Assembly: GCF_016307205.1 (NCBI RefSeq)
Contig: NZ_JAEIJD010000003.1
Location: 124,001-188,000 of the forward strand
Source of the DNA: Pontibaca salina
GTDB taxonomy: Bacteria; Pseudomonadota; Alphaproteobacteria; Rhodobacterales; Rhodobacteraceae
Direction: 5' to 3'
DNA length: 64,000 bases
The notes under the pieces: model-generated
Told to the model about the DNA's origin: nothing
Seen by the model: the letters and a program-made list of their open reading frames with translations, nothing else
Database searches by the model: none
Shown: positions 58,159-64,000 of the stretch, one piece after another
Position numbering within the stretch: position 1 is the stretch's first letter
Layout of the letters: the number at the start of each line of letters is the position of its first letter
Made by a program: the position numbers and the translations under genes

Positions 58159-59886
58159 TCAGTAATCATTGGGTTCAGGCAGAAAGCTGGCCACCTTGAA
58201 GCGCAGCGCAACCTTATAGATTCCGCCCTCTTCGGTCACGTTCAGATCGCCTTCAAGCTGGGAATTGAACGCTCGGATCAACAGCTTTCCAAGACCTGCG
58301 CCATCGGATGGCGATCCGTTCGTGCTGGAGCCTGAAATCGAGTTGCTGACGATCAGACAGGCGTAATCTGGCTCGTCCGCGTAGAGTTCAACCTTGATCC
58401 ACGGGGTTTCCCCTTTGGGTGCCGACGCGAACTTCATCGCGTTCGTGGTGGCTTCAGACAGCAGCAGCGTTAGCGGCACCGCCTGATCCGGATAGAGAAT
58501 GGTAGGCTGGATCTCCCGGATCACGCACACCGACAAATCACCCTCGCCCATTTGCGCCAACTCATCCAGAATGGCGTTGGCCAAATCGGTAATATCAAGC
58601 GAGCCGAAATTCTGCGTCTGATAAAGCCCCTGGTGGATGCGGGCCAGCCCCAGCACTCGTTGCTGAAGTCGTCGCAGGATATAAATCGTATCGGGATTTT
58701 TTGTCTTGCGAAGCTTCATATTCATGATCGACGAGATCAGTTGCAGGTTATTCTTGACCCGGTGGTGGACCTCTTTCAGCAGCACAACCTTTTCATGCAT
58801 CGCATTTTCCATCTCGGCCTCGTCGCGCAGCAAGGTCTCGGTCATGGACATGAACGCCGCATCGATGTCGCGCAGTTCCTGCGGTTTCTCAGGCGCGTCA
58901 AGTGGAACGGGAATGCGCCTTGTCGATGAAAAGTCTCGCATCTGACGCTGCAGGCGACGGATATAGCGGATCACCAATCGCTCCATCGCGACATAAGCCA
59001 CGATTAACGACACAGCCCACATCAGAATCGGGAAAAACCACGCCGGCAGGACCATTCCCGCTGTGCCCATGTCGTATGATGATCTCTGATAGGCTCCCAA
59101 CGCATAGACTGAGCCCGGTAGGACCGGGACAACCGCGAACGACCGGCGCTCGCCTTTCCGATTCAGACCGGTGAACGAAAAGGCGCTTTGCCCGACGAAG
59201 TTGACCAAGGCGCGGTCACGGGGCAGTTTTTCCTGCGCGCCTTCTAGTCCGCTGCTGGCGGTCAGTACTGTCCCCTTTTCATTGAAGGTGATCAGTTCGA
59301 CCGGATCGTTGCCTTCGAGCATCCGGTTTGGCGGGTCAAGCACGTTGTGCGGGATCGAGAGGGTCAGCGCTCCGATCACTTTGCCATCCCGAGTCACAGG
59401 ATCCATTATGCTGATCACCGCACGATCCGATATCGGACTTTTAATGTCGGTATTGACGGTACGTTCCGGTTTCTTCCAGAATTCGACTACGCTGTCCGTC
59501 ATTTCAAGCGTCAGTGGCGCGCCAGCCGACGAGCAATCGATTGACATATCCGGTCGGAGGAAACCAAAAAAGCTGAACTCGGGATAATGATCCAGAAACC
59601 CATGCATCACCCCTGCGCACAGTTCTGGAGTTTCGAGAAGCGCATCAATGGTGGTTTCAGCTAGTGCCAGCGCGCCATAAGCGCTTTGCATGATTTCGCG
59701 TTCGCGCCGAGCTGCACGCTCGGTCAATGCCTGAAGCGCAAGTTCTGAGCGCAGCTCGACCTGCATCTTTACTTCGCGCGTCTGAAACAGCGCGATCAGA
59801 CCGACCGGCAACAGTGCTAGGGAAAGAAACAAAACGACCTTCGCACCCAGCGACCTAAAGGCCCGAACCAGCCGGGCCGGGATCAT
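58159..59886 (-). CDS. Sensor histidine kinase of the general stress response (HisKA_2 type)
   Basis: 575 residues. One transmembrane helix at about 13-35 and another at about 280-306 enclose a periplasmic sensor domain (PDC/Cache-like). The HisKA_2 dimerisation domain has the phosphoacceptor His375 in HHRVKNNLQL. The ATPase domain keeps the N box (LLLSEATTNAMKFA) and a GLGKLLI segment. The position of the D-x-G-x-G adenine-binding motif reads SNSISG, without Asp. It overlaps ecfG by 4 bases, the typical place of a PhyK-type kinase for PhyR. Confidence 0.88.
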   Translation of the reverse strand: MIPARLVRAFRSLGAKVVLFLSLALLPVGLIALFQTREVKMQVELRSELALQALTERAARREREIMQSAYGALALAETTIDALLETPELCAGVMHGFLDHYPEFSFFGFLRPDMSIDCSSAGAPLTLEMTDSVVEFWKKPERTVNTDIKSPISDRAVISIMDPVTRDGKVIGALTLSIPHNVLDPPNRMLEGNDPVELITFNEKGTVLTASSGLEGAQEKLPRDRALVNFVGQSAFSFTGLNRKGERRSFAVVPVLPGSVYALGAYQRSSYDMGTAGMVLPAWFFPILMWAVSLIVAYVAMERLVIRYIRRLQRQMRDFSSTRRIPVPLDAPEKPQELRDIDAAFMSMTETLLRDEAEMENAMHEKVVLLKEVHHRVKNNLQLISSIMNMKLRKTKNPDTIYILRRLQQRVLGLARIHQGLYQTQNFGSLDITDLANAILDELAQMGEGDLSVCVIREIQPTILYPDQAVPLTLLLSEATTNAMKFASAPKGETPWIKVELYADEPDYACLIVSNSISGSSTNGSPSDGAGLGKLLIRAFNSQLEGDLNVTEEGGIYKVALRFKVASFLPEPNDY

Positions 59887-60443
59887 CGGGACGTGGACCC
59901 GCTTGCCGTGATCACGGCCAATGTCGCTTCGTCGGTCAATTCCATCGCTTCATCATCACGCATATGCAACAGTTGGCTCAGCCGTGCGCGCCCACGGTTG
60001 GCGCGGCTTTTGATCGTACCTACCGCCACATTGCACATACTGGCAGCTTCTTCATAGGTGAAGCCGGATGCGCCGACCAAAATAAGCGCCTCGCGCTGTT
60101 CATCAGGAAGCTGGACAAAGGCGCGGCGAAAATCGGCCATTTGCAAATGTCCATCATGCGATGGTTTGACGGCCAGACTTTCGGTAAATACGTTATCCAC
60201 ATCCTCAACTTCGCGCTTGGCTTTGCGTCGGTTAGAGTAATAGGTGTTGCGTAGAATGGTGAACAACCAGGCGCGCAGGTTGGTGCCGGGTTTGAATTTG
60301 GTATCGATATTGGTCCATGCCTTGACTAAAGTATCCTGCACCATGTCGTCGGCAAGCGATCCGTTCCGGGTAAGACTTATCGCAAAGGCCCGCAACGCCG
60401 GGATATGCCCAACCAGTTCGTCCTTCGGATTTTTTCCGCTCAT
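59883..60443 (-). CDS. ecfG: ECF sigma factor of the general stress response (EcfG/RpoE-like)
   Basis: 186-residue sigma-70-family ECF factor. Region 2 reads ALRAFAISLTRNGSLADDMVQDTLVKAW, with the linker KPGTNLRAWLFTILRN; region 4 reads LPDEQREALILVGASGFTYEEAASM and GTIKSRANRGR. It would direct RNA polymerase to GGAAC-N16/17-CGTT promoters and is held inactive by NepR. The ATG overlaps the nepR stop by 4 bases and its stop overlaps the kinase start by 4, giving a nepR-ecfG-kinase operon. Confidence 0.95.
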   Translation of the reverse strand: MSGKNPKDELVGHIPALRAFAISLTRNGSLADDMVQDTLVKAWTNIDTKFKPGTNLRAWLFTILRNTYYSNRRKAKREVEDVDNVFTESLAVKPSHDGHLQMADFRRAFVQLPDEQREALILVGASGFTYEEAASMCNVAVGTIKSRANRGRARLSQLLHMRDDEAMELTDEATLAVITASGSTSR

Positions 60444-60604
60444 TTGATGCTATCATCCTCCTGCTTAGCGCGATCCTGCTGACGCAACTGCGCCAACAGA
60501 TCACGGAAGCGATCGGGGATTTCATCATCAAGCATTTCTTGATAGACTTTTTTAAGGTTTTCGTCGATCTGCATCTGACTGGTCTTTTTTGCTGAACTTG
60601 CCAT
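60440..60604 (-). CDS. nepR: Anti-sigma factor NepR
   Basis: 54-residue protein, easily missed because of its size. The core is the NepR signature: IDENLKKVYQEMLDDEIPDRF followed by DLLAQLRQQD (two helices that grip EcfG, or PhyR when released). The N-terminus (MASSAKKTSQ) and the C-terminus are short and polar. It overlaps ecfG by 4 bases (ATGA), so the inhibitor and sigma factor are made in step. An EcfG-type promoter lies 57 bases upstream, giving autoregulation. Confidence 0.93.
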   Translation of the reverse strand: MASSAKKTSQMQIDENLKKVYQEMLDDEIPDRFRDLLAQLRQQDRAKQEDDSIK

Positions 60605-60653
60605 CTAAACCGCCGCAATTGTCGCCATCTAATATGTGGCCGTCTATTTCATG

Positions 60654-60679
60654 GGAACCCAACGACGCAAGACGGCGTT
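60654..60679 (+). promoter_or_regulatory. EcfG-type promoter of phyR
   Basis: Plus strand: GGAAC (60654-60658), 17 bases, CGTT (60676-60679), 36 bases ahead of the phyR ATG. Perfect consensus, interleaved with the divergent nepR promoter. Confidence 0.88.
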
Positions 60680-60686
60680 AGGTTCC
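60661..60686 (-). promoter_or_regulatory. EcfG-type promoter of nepR-ecfG-kinase
   Basis: Minus strand: GGAAC (60686-60682), 17 bases, CGTT (60664-60661). Perfect consensus. It overlaps the phyR promoter on the other strand within one palindrome. Confidence 0.88.
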
Positions 60687-60715
60687 CGCATGGCGAAGAT
60701 AAATGAGGACAGGTA

Positions 60716-61528
60716 ATGACTAGAAACGAGTCGGGGGATGATCTGGCAACTGCGCTGGGTAGACATCTTCCGTTTTTGCGCCGCTATGGCCGGGCCTTGA
60801 CGGGGAACCAGAAGTCTGGCGATGCCTATGCCGCCGCCACGTTGGAAGCGATCCTTGAAGATCCGTCAGTTGTGACACCGGATCAGTCGGTTAAAGTATC
60901 GTTGTTCCAGATATTCCACGGCATTTGGATCACAACCGGCGCTCCATCCGAAGCATCGGCCGATGGCATTGAGGGGCGCGCTCAAAGCCATATGGCCAAG
61001 CTGACCAAGAATACCCGCGAGGCCTTGCTGCTCCACACGATTGAGGAATTCTCCTATCAGGACACGGCCCGCATCATGCAGATTGCGCCGGAAGACGCCG
61101 AATTCCTGGTGAATCGCGCCCGAGAGGAGATGTCGGTTTCTATCGCAGGCCGTGTCATGATCATCGAGGATGAGGCAATCATCGCCATGGATCTGGAATC
61201 GCTGGTCACCGAGATCGGCCATCAGGTCGTGGGCATCGCGCGAACACGTGACAGCGCCGTCAAACTTGGCAGTGAGGAAAAACCCGATCTGATTCTGGCT
61301 GACATTCAGCTTGCCGACAACTCTTCGGGTATCGACGCAGTACATGACTTGCTGGCAACGCTTGGCGATATTCCCGTCATCTTCATAACCGCTTTCCCCG
61401 AGCGGCTTTTGACCGGAGAGCGGCCCGAACCGGCATTTCTGATTTCCAAACCCTATTCCGAAGATCAGGTTCGCTCGGCGGTGAGCCAGGCGATGTTCTT
61501 TGCCTCGACGGAAACGCTTCGGGCTTAA
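60716..61528 (+). CDS. phyR: General stress response regulator PhyR (sigma-like domain plus receiver)
   Basis: 270 residues: an N-terminal domain resembling an ECF sigma factor (about 1-135, FLRRYGRALTGNQKSGDAY; ALLLHTIEEFSYQDTARIM) and a C-terminal receiver (about 143-265). The phosphorylated Asp is Asp196 in LILADIQLAD; MIIEDEAIIAMD supplies the acidic pocket. The FITAFPE...PAFLISKPY stretch is the PhyR-type variant of the signalling motif. When phosphorylated, PhyR binds NepR and frees EcfG. It is divergent from nepR across a 111-base shared promoter region; AGGACAGGTA precedes the ATG. Confidence 0.96.
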   Translation: MTRNESGDDLATALGRHLPFLRRYGRALTGNQKSGDAYAAATLEAILEDPSVVTPDQSVKVSLFQIFHGIWITTGAPSEASADGIEGRAQSHMAKLTKNTREALLLHTIEEFSYQDTARIMQIAPEDAEFLVNRAREEMSVSIAGRVMIIEDEAIIAMDLESLVTEIGHQVVGIARTRDSAVKLGSEEKPDLILADIQLADNSSGIDAVHDLLATLGDIPVIFITAFPERLLTGERPEPAFLISKPYSEDQVRSAVSQAMFFASTETLRA

Positions 61529-61542
61529 CACAGGGTGAGAGA

Positions 61543-61571
61543 GCAATCGGGCGGCGTCGCCCGATTGCCTT
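61543..61571. terminator. Terminator between convergent phyR and DUF1328 gene
   Basis: Perfect 11-bp stem GCAATCGGGCG / CGCCCGATTGC around a GCGT loop, followed by CTT on plus and CTCTC on minus. It begins 15 bases after the phyR stop and can act on both strands. Confidence 0.7.
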
Positions 61572-61582
61572 AAAATGTGACC

Positions 61583-61753
61583 TCAAGGCGAACGCCCCTT
61601 AACAGCACGCACTATCAGCGCCACAACGAACAACACGATAAAGATAAAGAACAGGATCTTGGCAATTCCCGCCGACGCGCTCGCGATACCCCCGAAGCCG
61701 AAAACGCCAGCAATTAGTGCTACGATCAGGAAAACAAGTGCCCAATAAAGCAT
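61583..61753 (-). CDS. DUF1328-family small membrane protein (YtjA-like)
   Basis: 56-residue, two-helix membrane protein: [22 protein letters not shown], then a Gly/Ala turn, then [19 protein letters not shown]. This is the DUF1328/YtjA pattern; function unknown, often stress-induced. The start MLYWALV is used because family members begin this way; a GTG/ATG-like extension upstream is unlikely. A one-mismatch EcfG-type promoter lies upstream. Confidence 0.88.
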   Translation of the reverse strand: MLYWALVFLIVALIAGVFGFGGIASASAGIAKILFFIFIVLFVVALIVRAVKGRSP

Positions 61754-61790
61754 GACGGGGATCCTTTCGGTGTTTACCATCTGGCGGTAA

Positions 61791-61816
61791 AACCCTTACG
61801 TCTTTGGAAAAGTTCC
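61791..61816 (-). promoter_or_regulatory. Candidate EcfG-type promoter of the DUF1328 gene
   Basis: Minus strand: GGAAC (61816-61812), 17 bases, GGTT (61794-61791); one mismatch in CGTT. It is 38 bases ahead of the gene. Confidence 0.55.
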
Positions 61817-61829
61817 GCTGTTTTTGTAT

Positions 61830-61855
61830 GGAACCCGAATTGCTTGGCAAATGTT
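61830..61855 (+). promoter_or_regulatory. Candidate EcfG-type promoter of the DUF883 gene
   Basis: Plus strand: GGAAC, 17 bases, TGTT; one mismatch in CGTT, the same T-for-C change as in front of exoD. It lies 55 bases ahead of the ATG at 61910, divergent to the DUF1328 promoter with 13 bases between the -35 elements. Confidence 0.55.
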
Positions 61856-61909
61856 ACTGAGTGAAGGGGCGCGTCATGCACCCCCAAAGACTTCAAGAAG
61901 GAGCCGAAC

Positions 61910-62236
61910 ATGGCACGTACCGATACCCCGACCAAAAAAGACCCCTCCGCTGAGGATCTTGCCGAGCAGTTGGAGGCTCTACGGGCAGATGTCAGCAAAT
62001 TGGCAGCTACCATGACCGATATGGGCCGGGCCAGCGGCGCCAGACTCGGCGAAGCTGCACGCGCGCATGCGGAACGCGCTGGAAATGTGGCGCAAAGCGG
62101 TGTCGATGCTGCGCGGGCGCAGGCGCACGAGTGGGAGCAGCAAGCCAATGATTTCGTTACGCGCCAGCCCGCGACCGCACTCGGAATTGCGGCAGGCGTC
62201 GGGTTCTTGGTCGGCTTGATCACCGCGCGCCGCTAG
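61910..62236 (+). CDS. DUF883-family protein (ElaB/YqjD-like)
   Basis: 108 residues: a long amphipathic helical region (LAEQLEALRADVSKLAATMTD and Ala/Arg-rich repeats) and one C-terminal membrane helix (ALGIAAGVGFLVGLITARR). This matches ElaB/YqjD proteins, which are tail-anchored in the inner membrane and, in E. coli, can bind ribosomes in stationary phase. It is preceded by AAGGAG and followed after 1 base by a holin-like gene, resembling the E. coli yqjD-yqjE pair. Confidence 0.88.
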   Translation: MARTDTPTKKDPSAEDLAEQLEALRADVSKLAATMTDMGRASGARLGEAARAHAERAGNVAQSGVDAARAQAHEWEQQANDFVTRQPATALGIAAGVGFLVGLITARR

Positions 62237-62237
62237 G

Positions 62238-62600
62238 ATGTTCGCAAGAGTTGAACAAAAGGTCACTCGGGTCGCCCGGAAGACGGCTTTAGGTACTGGC
62301 GCCGCGCTGGCACTGCTGGTCGGCATCGCTTTTCTGACCGCAGCCGCCTGGATCTATATTGCTGCAACCACCGATACATTTATTGCGGCGCTTGTGCTCG
62401 GCGCGATTTATCTCGGGCTGGGTTTCGTCCTTTTGGGTCTGGCAAGCTCAAGAGAAAGAGGCGGTTCCGACCCTGCAGGGGTAAAAACGGCACCCGAAAC
62501 CAATGCTGAAGCACCTTCCAACCTGCCGCCATTGGCGCAGGCCTTCATTTACGGAATAGAAGCGGGTGCCGCCGCAAAACGACGCAAGCCGAAACCATAA
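62238..62600 (+). CDS. Phage-holin-family / YqjE-like membrane protein
   Basis: 120 residues with two hydrophobic helices (ALGTGAALALLVGIAFLTAAAWIYIA and FIAALVLGAIYLGLGFVLLGL) followed by a polar tail. It fits the YqjE/holin superfamily III pattern. Despite the family name there are no phage genes nearby; it pairs with the DUF883 gene (1-base gap). Likely an envelope stress protein; role unknown. Confidence 0.78.
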   Translation: MFARVEQKVTRVARKTALGTGAALALLVGIAFLTAAAWIYIAATTDTFIAALVLGAIYLGLGFVLLGLASSRERGGSDPAGVKTAPETNAEAPSNLPPLAQAFIYGIEAGAAAKRRKPKP

Positions 62601-62621
62601 ATCATTAACCCAACCCTCAAC

Positions 62622-62645
62622 CCCGATAAATCGTCTTATCGGGGC
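62622..62645. terminator. Hairpin between convergent holin-like and PLDc_N genes
   Basis: Nine-bp perfect stem CCCCGATAA / TTATCGGGG with a 6-base loop. No T-run on plus; position between convergent genes suggests a terminator. Confidence 0.5.
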
Positions 62646-62687
62646 GGAGGTATTTCTAAACGCTATATCCGAAATCGCAACTTACCA

Positions 62688-62876
62688 TCATTGTTGCGCC
62701 GCTGCGCGCGGCCCTGCCAGTAACCAGATGATGAAACCCACCAACGGCAGGATCAGGACCAGCAATGTCCACAATACTTTTGCACCGGTCGACGCGCGTG
62801 ACCCGATGATCGAAACAATTGCCCAGATGTCGAGGGCAAGCACCACCAACCCGCCGATGCCAGCATAATTCTCCAT
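62688..62876 (-). CDS. Small membrane protein with PLDc_N-like domain
   Basis: 62 residues starting MENYAGIGGLVVLALDIWAIV, with a second helix VLWTLLVLILPLVGFIIWLLAGP. The two-helix pattern with a short polar loop and the terminal W-LLAGPR matches the phospholipase D N-terminal (PLDc_N) membrane module occurring as a stand-alone protein. The ATG at 62876 has AGGAGA at about 7 bases; ATG 62882 is too close to it. A perfect EcfG promoter lies upstream. Confidence 0.83.
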   Translation of the reverse strand: MENYAGIGGLVVLALDIWAIVSIIGSRASTGAKVLWTLLVLILPLVGFIIWLLAGPRAAAQQ

Positions 62877-62904
62877 CTTCATTCTCCTTGTCCTATGGCG
62901 GGCC

Positions 62905-62930
62905 AACGCCACAGCCGCGCCTCAAGTTCC
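62905..62930 (-). promoter_or_regulatory. EcfG-type promoter of the PLDc_N gene
   Basis: Minus strand: GGAAC (62930-62926), 17 bases, CGTT (62908-62905). Perfect consensus, 29 bases ahead of the gene. Its -35 touches the -35 of the divergent promoter at 62931. Confidence 0.85.
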
Positions 62931-62955
62931 GGAACGCTAATGCCTTTGCAGCGTT
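62931..62955 (+). promoter_or_regulatory. EcfG-type promoter of the 84-residue membrane protein gene
   Basis: Plus strand: GGAAC (62931-62935), 16 bases, CGTT (62952-62955). Perfect consensus, 35 bases ahead of the ATG at 62991. Confidence 0.85.
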
Positions 62956-62990
62956 GATAAGAAAGATGAAGTCACCGGAAGGAGTTCGCC

Positions 62991-63245
62991 ATGGATCGGC
63001 TAAGTTACATTCTGATGTTGATGACGGGTTCGGGCTTGACGGGTGTCGGGCTGATCATCGTTTTAGCCTTTGGGCTTTACAACTGGATCGCAATCCTGAT
63101 CGCAATCGGTATCGGCATCGTGCTGATGTATCCGGTTGCTTATGTCATTTCGCGCTGGATCAAGCGAGAGGATCCGGCGTGGGATCACCAAAAGACAGAT
63201 GATGCAAACGCGCTTATCCCCGACCCTAATGCGCCAGAAGTGTAA
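62991..63245 (+). CDS. Small two-helix membrane protein of the stress island
   Basis: 84 residues. Two hydrophobic helices (ILMLMTGSGLTGVGLIIVLAFG and AILIAIGIGIVLMYPVAYVI) precede a polar cytoplasmic tail rich in Asp/Asn/Pro. GGAAGGAG precedes the ATG. I do not recognise a named family. Because a perfect EcfG promoter precedes it and its neighbours are stress membrane proteins, it is probably part of the general stress regulon. Confidence 0.78.
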   Translation: MDRLSYILMLMTGSGLTGVGLIIVLAFGLYNWIAILIAIGIGIVLMYPVAYVISRWIKREDPAWDHQKTDDANALIPDPNAPEV

Positions 63246-63375
63246 TTTCCGCGAGATTTGACAATTGGTTGCGCGGATGTGGGCAATAAAGGATCTGTTG
63301 CCGCAAGATAGGATAAACCCGTTTCGAGCATTCAGGTTCCGGTTCGGCAAAAATATAAAACTGTCAGGAATTCGC

Positions 63376-63401
63376 GGAAACTATATTGCGAAAAACACGT
63401 T
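63376..63401 (+). promoter_or_regulatory. Candidate EcfG-type promoter of the PRC-barrel gene
   Basis: Plus strand: GGAAA, 17 bases, CGTT; one mismatch in the -35 GGAAC. It lies 49 bases ahead of the ATG at 63451. Confidence 0.5.
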
Positions 63402-63450
63402 GTACCTCCCAGAAGAGCCCAAAGCGGGTTCAACGTTAAAGGAGATCGAA

Positions 63451-64000
63451 ATGAAAAAGCTTCTTGCAACAACCGCTCTCGTCGCATTGGTAACAGGCCC
63501 CGTGATGGCGCAGGACGAAAAGCCGGCCGACATGGACCACATGGATGCGCAGACCACGACCGACGCTGAAATGTCGGCAGATGTTCAGACCGATCCGGCT
63601 GATGCGGCCGCTGATATGGACGCCATGCAGGATCAGCCCACCTATATGGCTAATGATGTCGAGATCCGTGCAAGCGACTTCCTCGGCATGAATATTTACA
63701 CCCGCGAGGGGGGGATGACAGCTGAAGACACCAATGCTTTGGCCGACCGTGACGACATCACGGATCCGGCAGATGATTGGGAAGACTTGGCCGAGATCGA
63801 TGACGTGCTGATTTCGCCCGAAGGCAAGGTGGATACCGTGATTGCCAATGTCGGTGGCTTTCTCGACATGGGCGATCGTGACGTAAGGATTTCGATAGAC
63901 GATCTTGCATTCGTTCGGGACGCTGACGATGAGGGCGAGTTCTTTGTCGTCTATAAGGGCGACCCGACCATTCTGGGCGAAGGTGAAGCCCATGATGCAG
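63451..64000 (+). CDS. Exported PRC-barrel domain protein (3' end outside window)
   Basis: At least 183 residues, running off the window. The signal peptide is clear (MKKLLATTALVALVTGPVMAQ). Residues about 22-60 are a Met/Asp/Ala-rich acidic stretch (ADMDHMDAQ and DAAADMDAMQDQ) that looks disordered and could bind cations. A PRC-barrel-like domain follows (SDFLGMNIYTREG; IDDVLISPEGKVDTVIANVGGFL). Periplasmic PRC-barrel proteins are frequent in alphaproteobacterial stress regulons; function unknown. AAAGGAG lies 5' of the ATG. Confidence 0.88.
   Translation, partial: MKKLLATTALVALVTGPVMAQDEKPADMDHMDAQTTTDAEMSADVQTDPADAAADMDAMQDQPTYMANDVEIRASDFLGMNIYTREGGMTAEDTNALADRDDITDPADDWEDLAEIDDVLISPEGKVDTVIANVGGFLDMGDRDVRISIDDLAFVRDADDEGEFFVVYKGDPTILGEGEAHDA

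Noticed and set aside
62238-62600. Holin-family gene as a prophage trace
   Set aside because: There are no other phage genes, and its pairing with a DUF883 gene matches the chromosomal yqjD-yqjE type stress arrangement.
63436-63993. Open frame of about 185 codons on the minus strand at the window end
   Set aside because: Antisense to the PRC-barrel gene, which has a clear signal peptide and ribosome site.
1-64000. CRISPR arrays, insertion sequences, rRNA genes
   Set aside because: No regularly spaced repeats, transposase-like proteins, terminal inverted repeats or rRNA-like sequence were seen on either strand.

Overview
The window looks like a stretch of alphaproteobacterial chromosome from the order Rhodobacterales (Rhodobacteraceae or Roseobacter-type). 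The evidence is high-GC coding with typical alphaproteobacterial gene sets: FlaF and FlbT as flagellin regulators, a NepR/EcfG/PhyR general stress module with GGAAC-N16/17-CGTT promoters, an SltF-like flagellar lytic transglycosylase, ZapE and an ExoD protein. I cannot name the species. There are no rRNA genes, insertion sequences, integrases, prophage genes or CRISPR arrays; the only RNA gene I see is one tRNA-Arg(CCU).

Layout. 1-15416 is housekeeping: the 3' end of infB, then (minus) mutT, argJ and a parvulin-type isomerase, secA (plus), radC, dnaJ and dnaK (minus), alkB and zapE (plus), then folC, accD and a CPBP protease (minus). 15570-18745 holds ilvD and two uncharacterised genes. 19001-23288 is flagellar block 1: flbT, flaF, flagellin, a FlgN-like gene and flgJ (minus), then fliK and flgD (plus). 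23354-33102 is a non-flagellar insert: UDP-glucose dehydrogenase, a putrescine/spermidine ABC transporter (potFGHI), and gpmI-envC-ctpA. 33145-44146 is flagellar block 2: fliI (minus); flgB, flgC, fliE, fliQ, flgF, flgG, flgA, flgH, fliL (plus); then a small coiled-coil gene, flhB, fliR, flhA and an SltF-like transglycosylase (minus). 44660-49476 is one-carbon metabolism (fhs, folD, a divergent second folD) followed by ilvA on the opposite strand. 49583-56998 holds argG, a DUF1810 gene, a periplasmic msrA, mutS, an SDR dehydrogenase, the tRNA and a LacI-type regulator.

The most coherent system is the last 7 kb (about 57070-64000), a general stress response island. Its core is a sensor kinase, the sigma factor EcfG, the 54-residue anti-sigma factor NepR and the anti-anti-sigma response regulator PhyR. 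Around it lie small envelope or stress genes: exoD, csbD, a DUF1328 protein, a DUF883/holin-like pair, two tiny membrane proteins and a PRC-barrel protein. I read nine EcfG-type promoter boxes by eye, five of them perfect matches. They lie in front of every transcription unit of the island, and six form three divergent pairs. In the nepR/phyR pair the two promoters are interleaved in one palindrome. In another pair the two -35 elements abut. NepR would hold EcfG inactive; phosphorylated PhyR would bind NepR and free EcfG, which would then fire these promoters, including those of its own regulators.

Other points: the second FolD has substitutions at the catalytic lysine, an active-site aspartate and the NADP-contact arginine. 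The flagellar genes are split in two, with near-consensus CtrA sites at three flagellar promoter regions. FlgJ lacks a muramidase domain, a role the SltF-like protein may fill.
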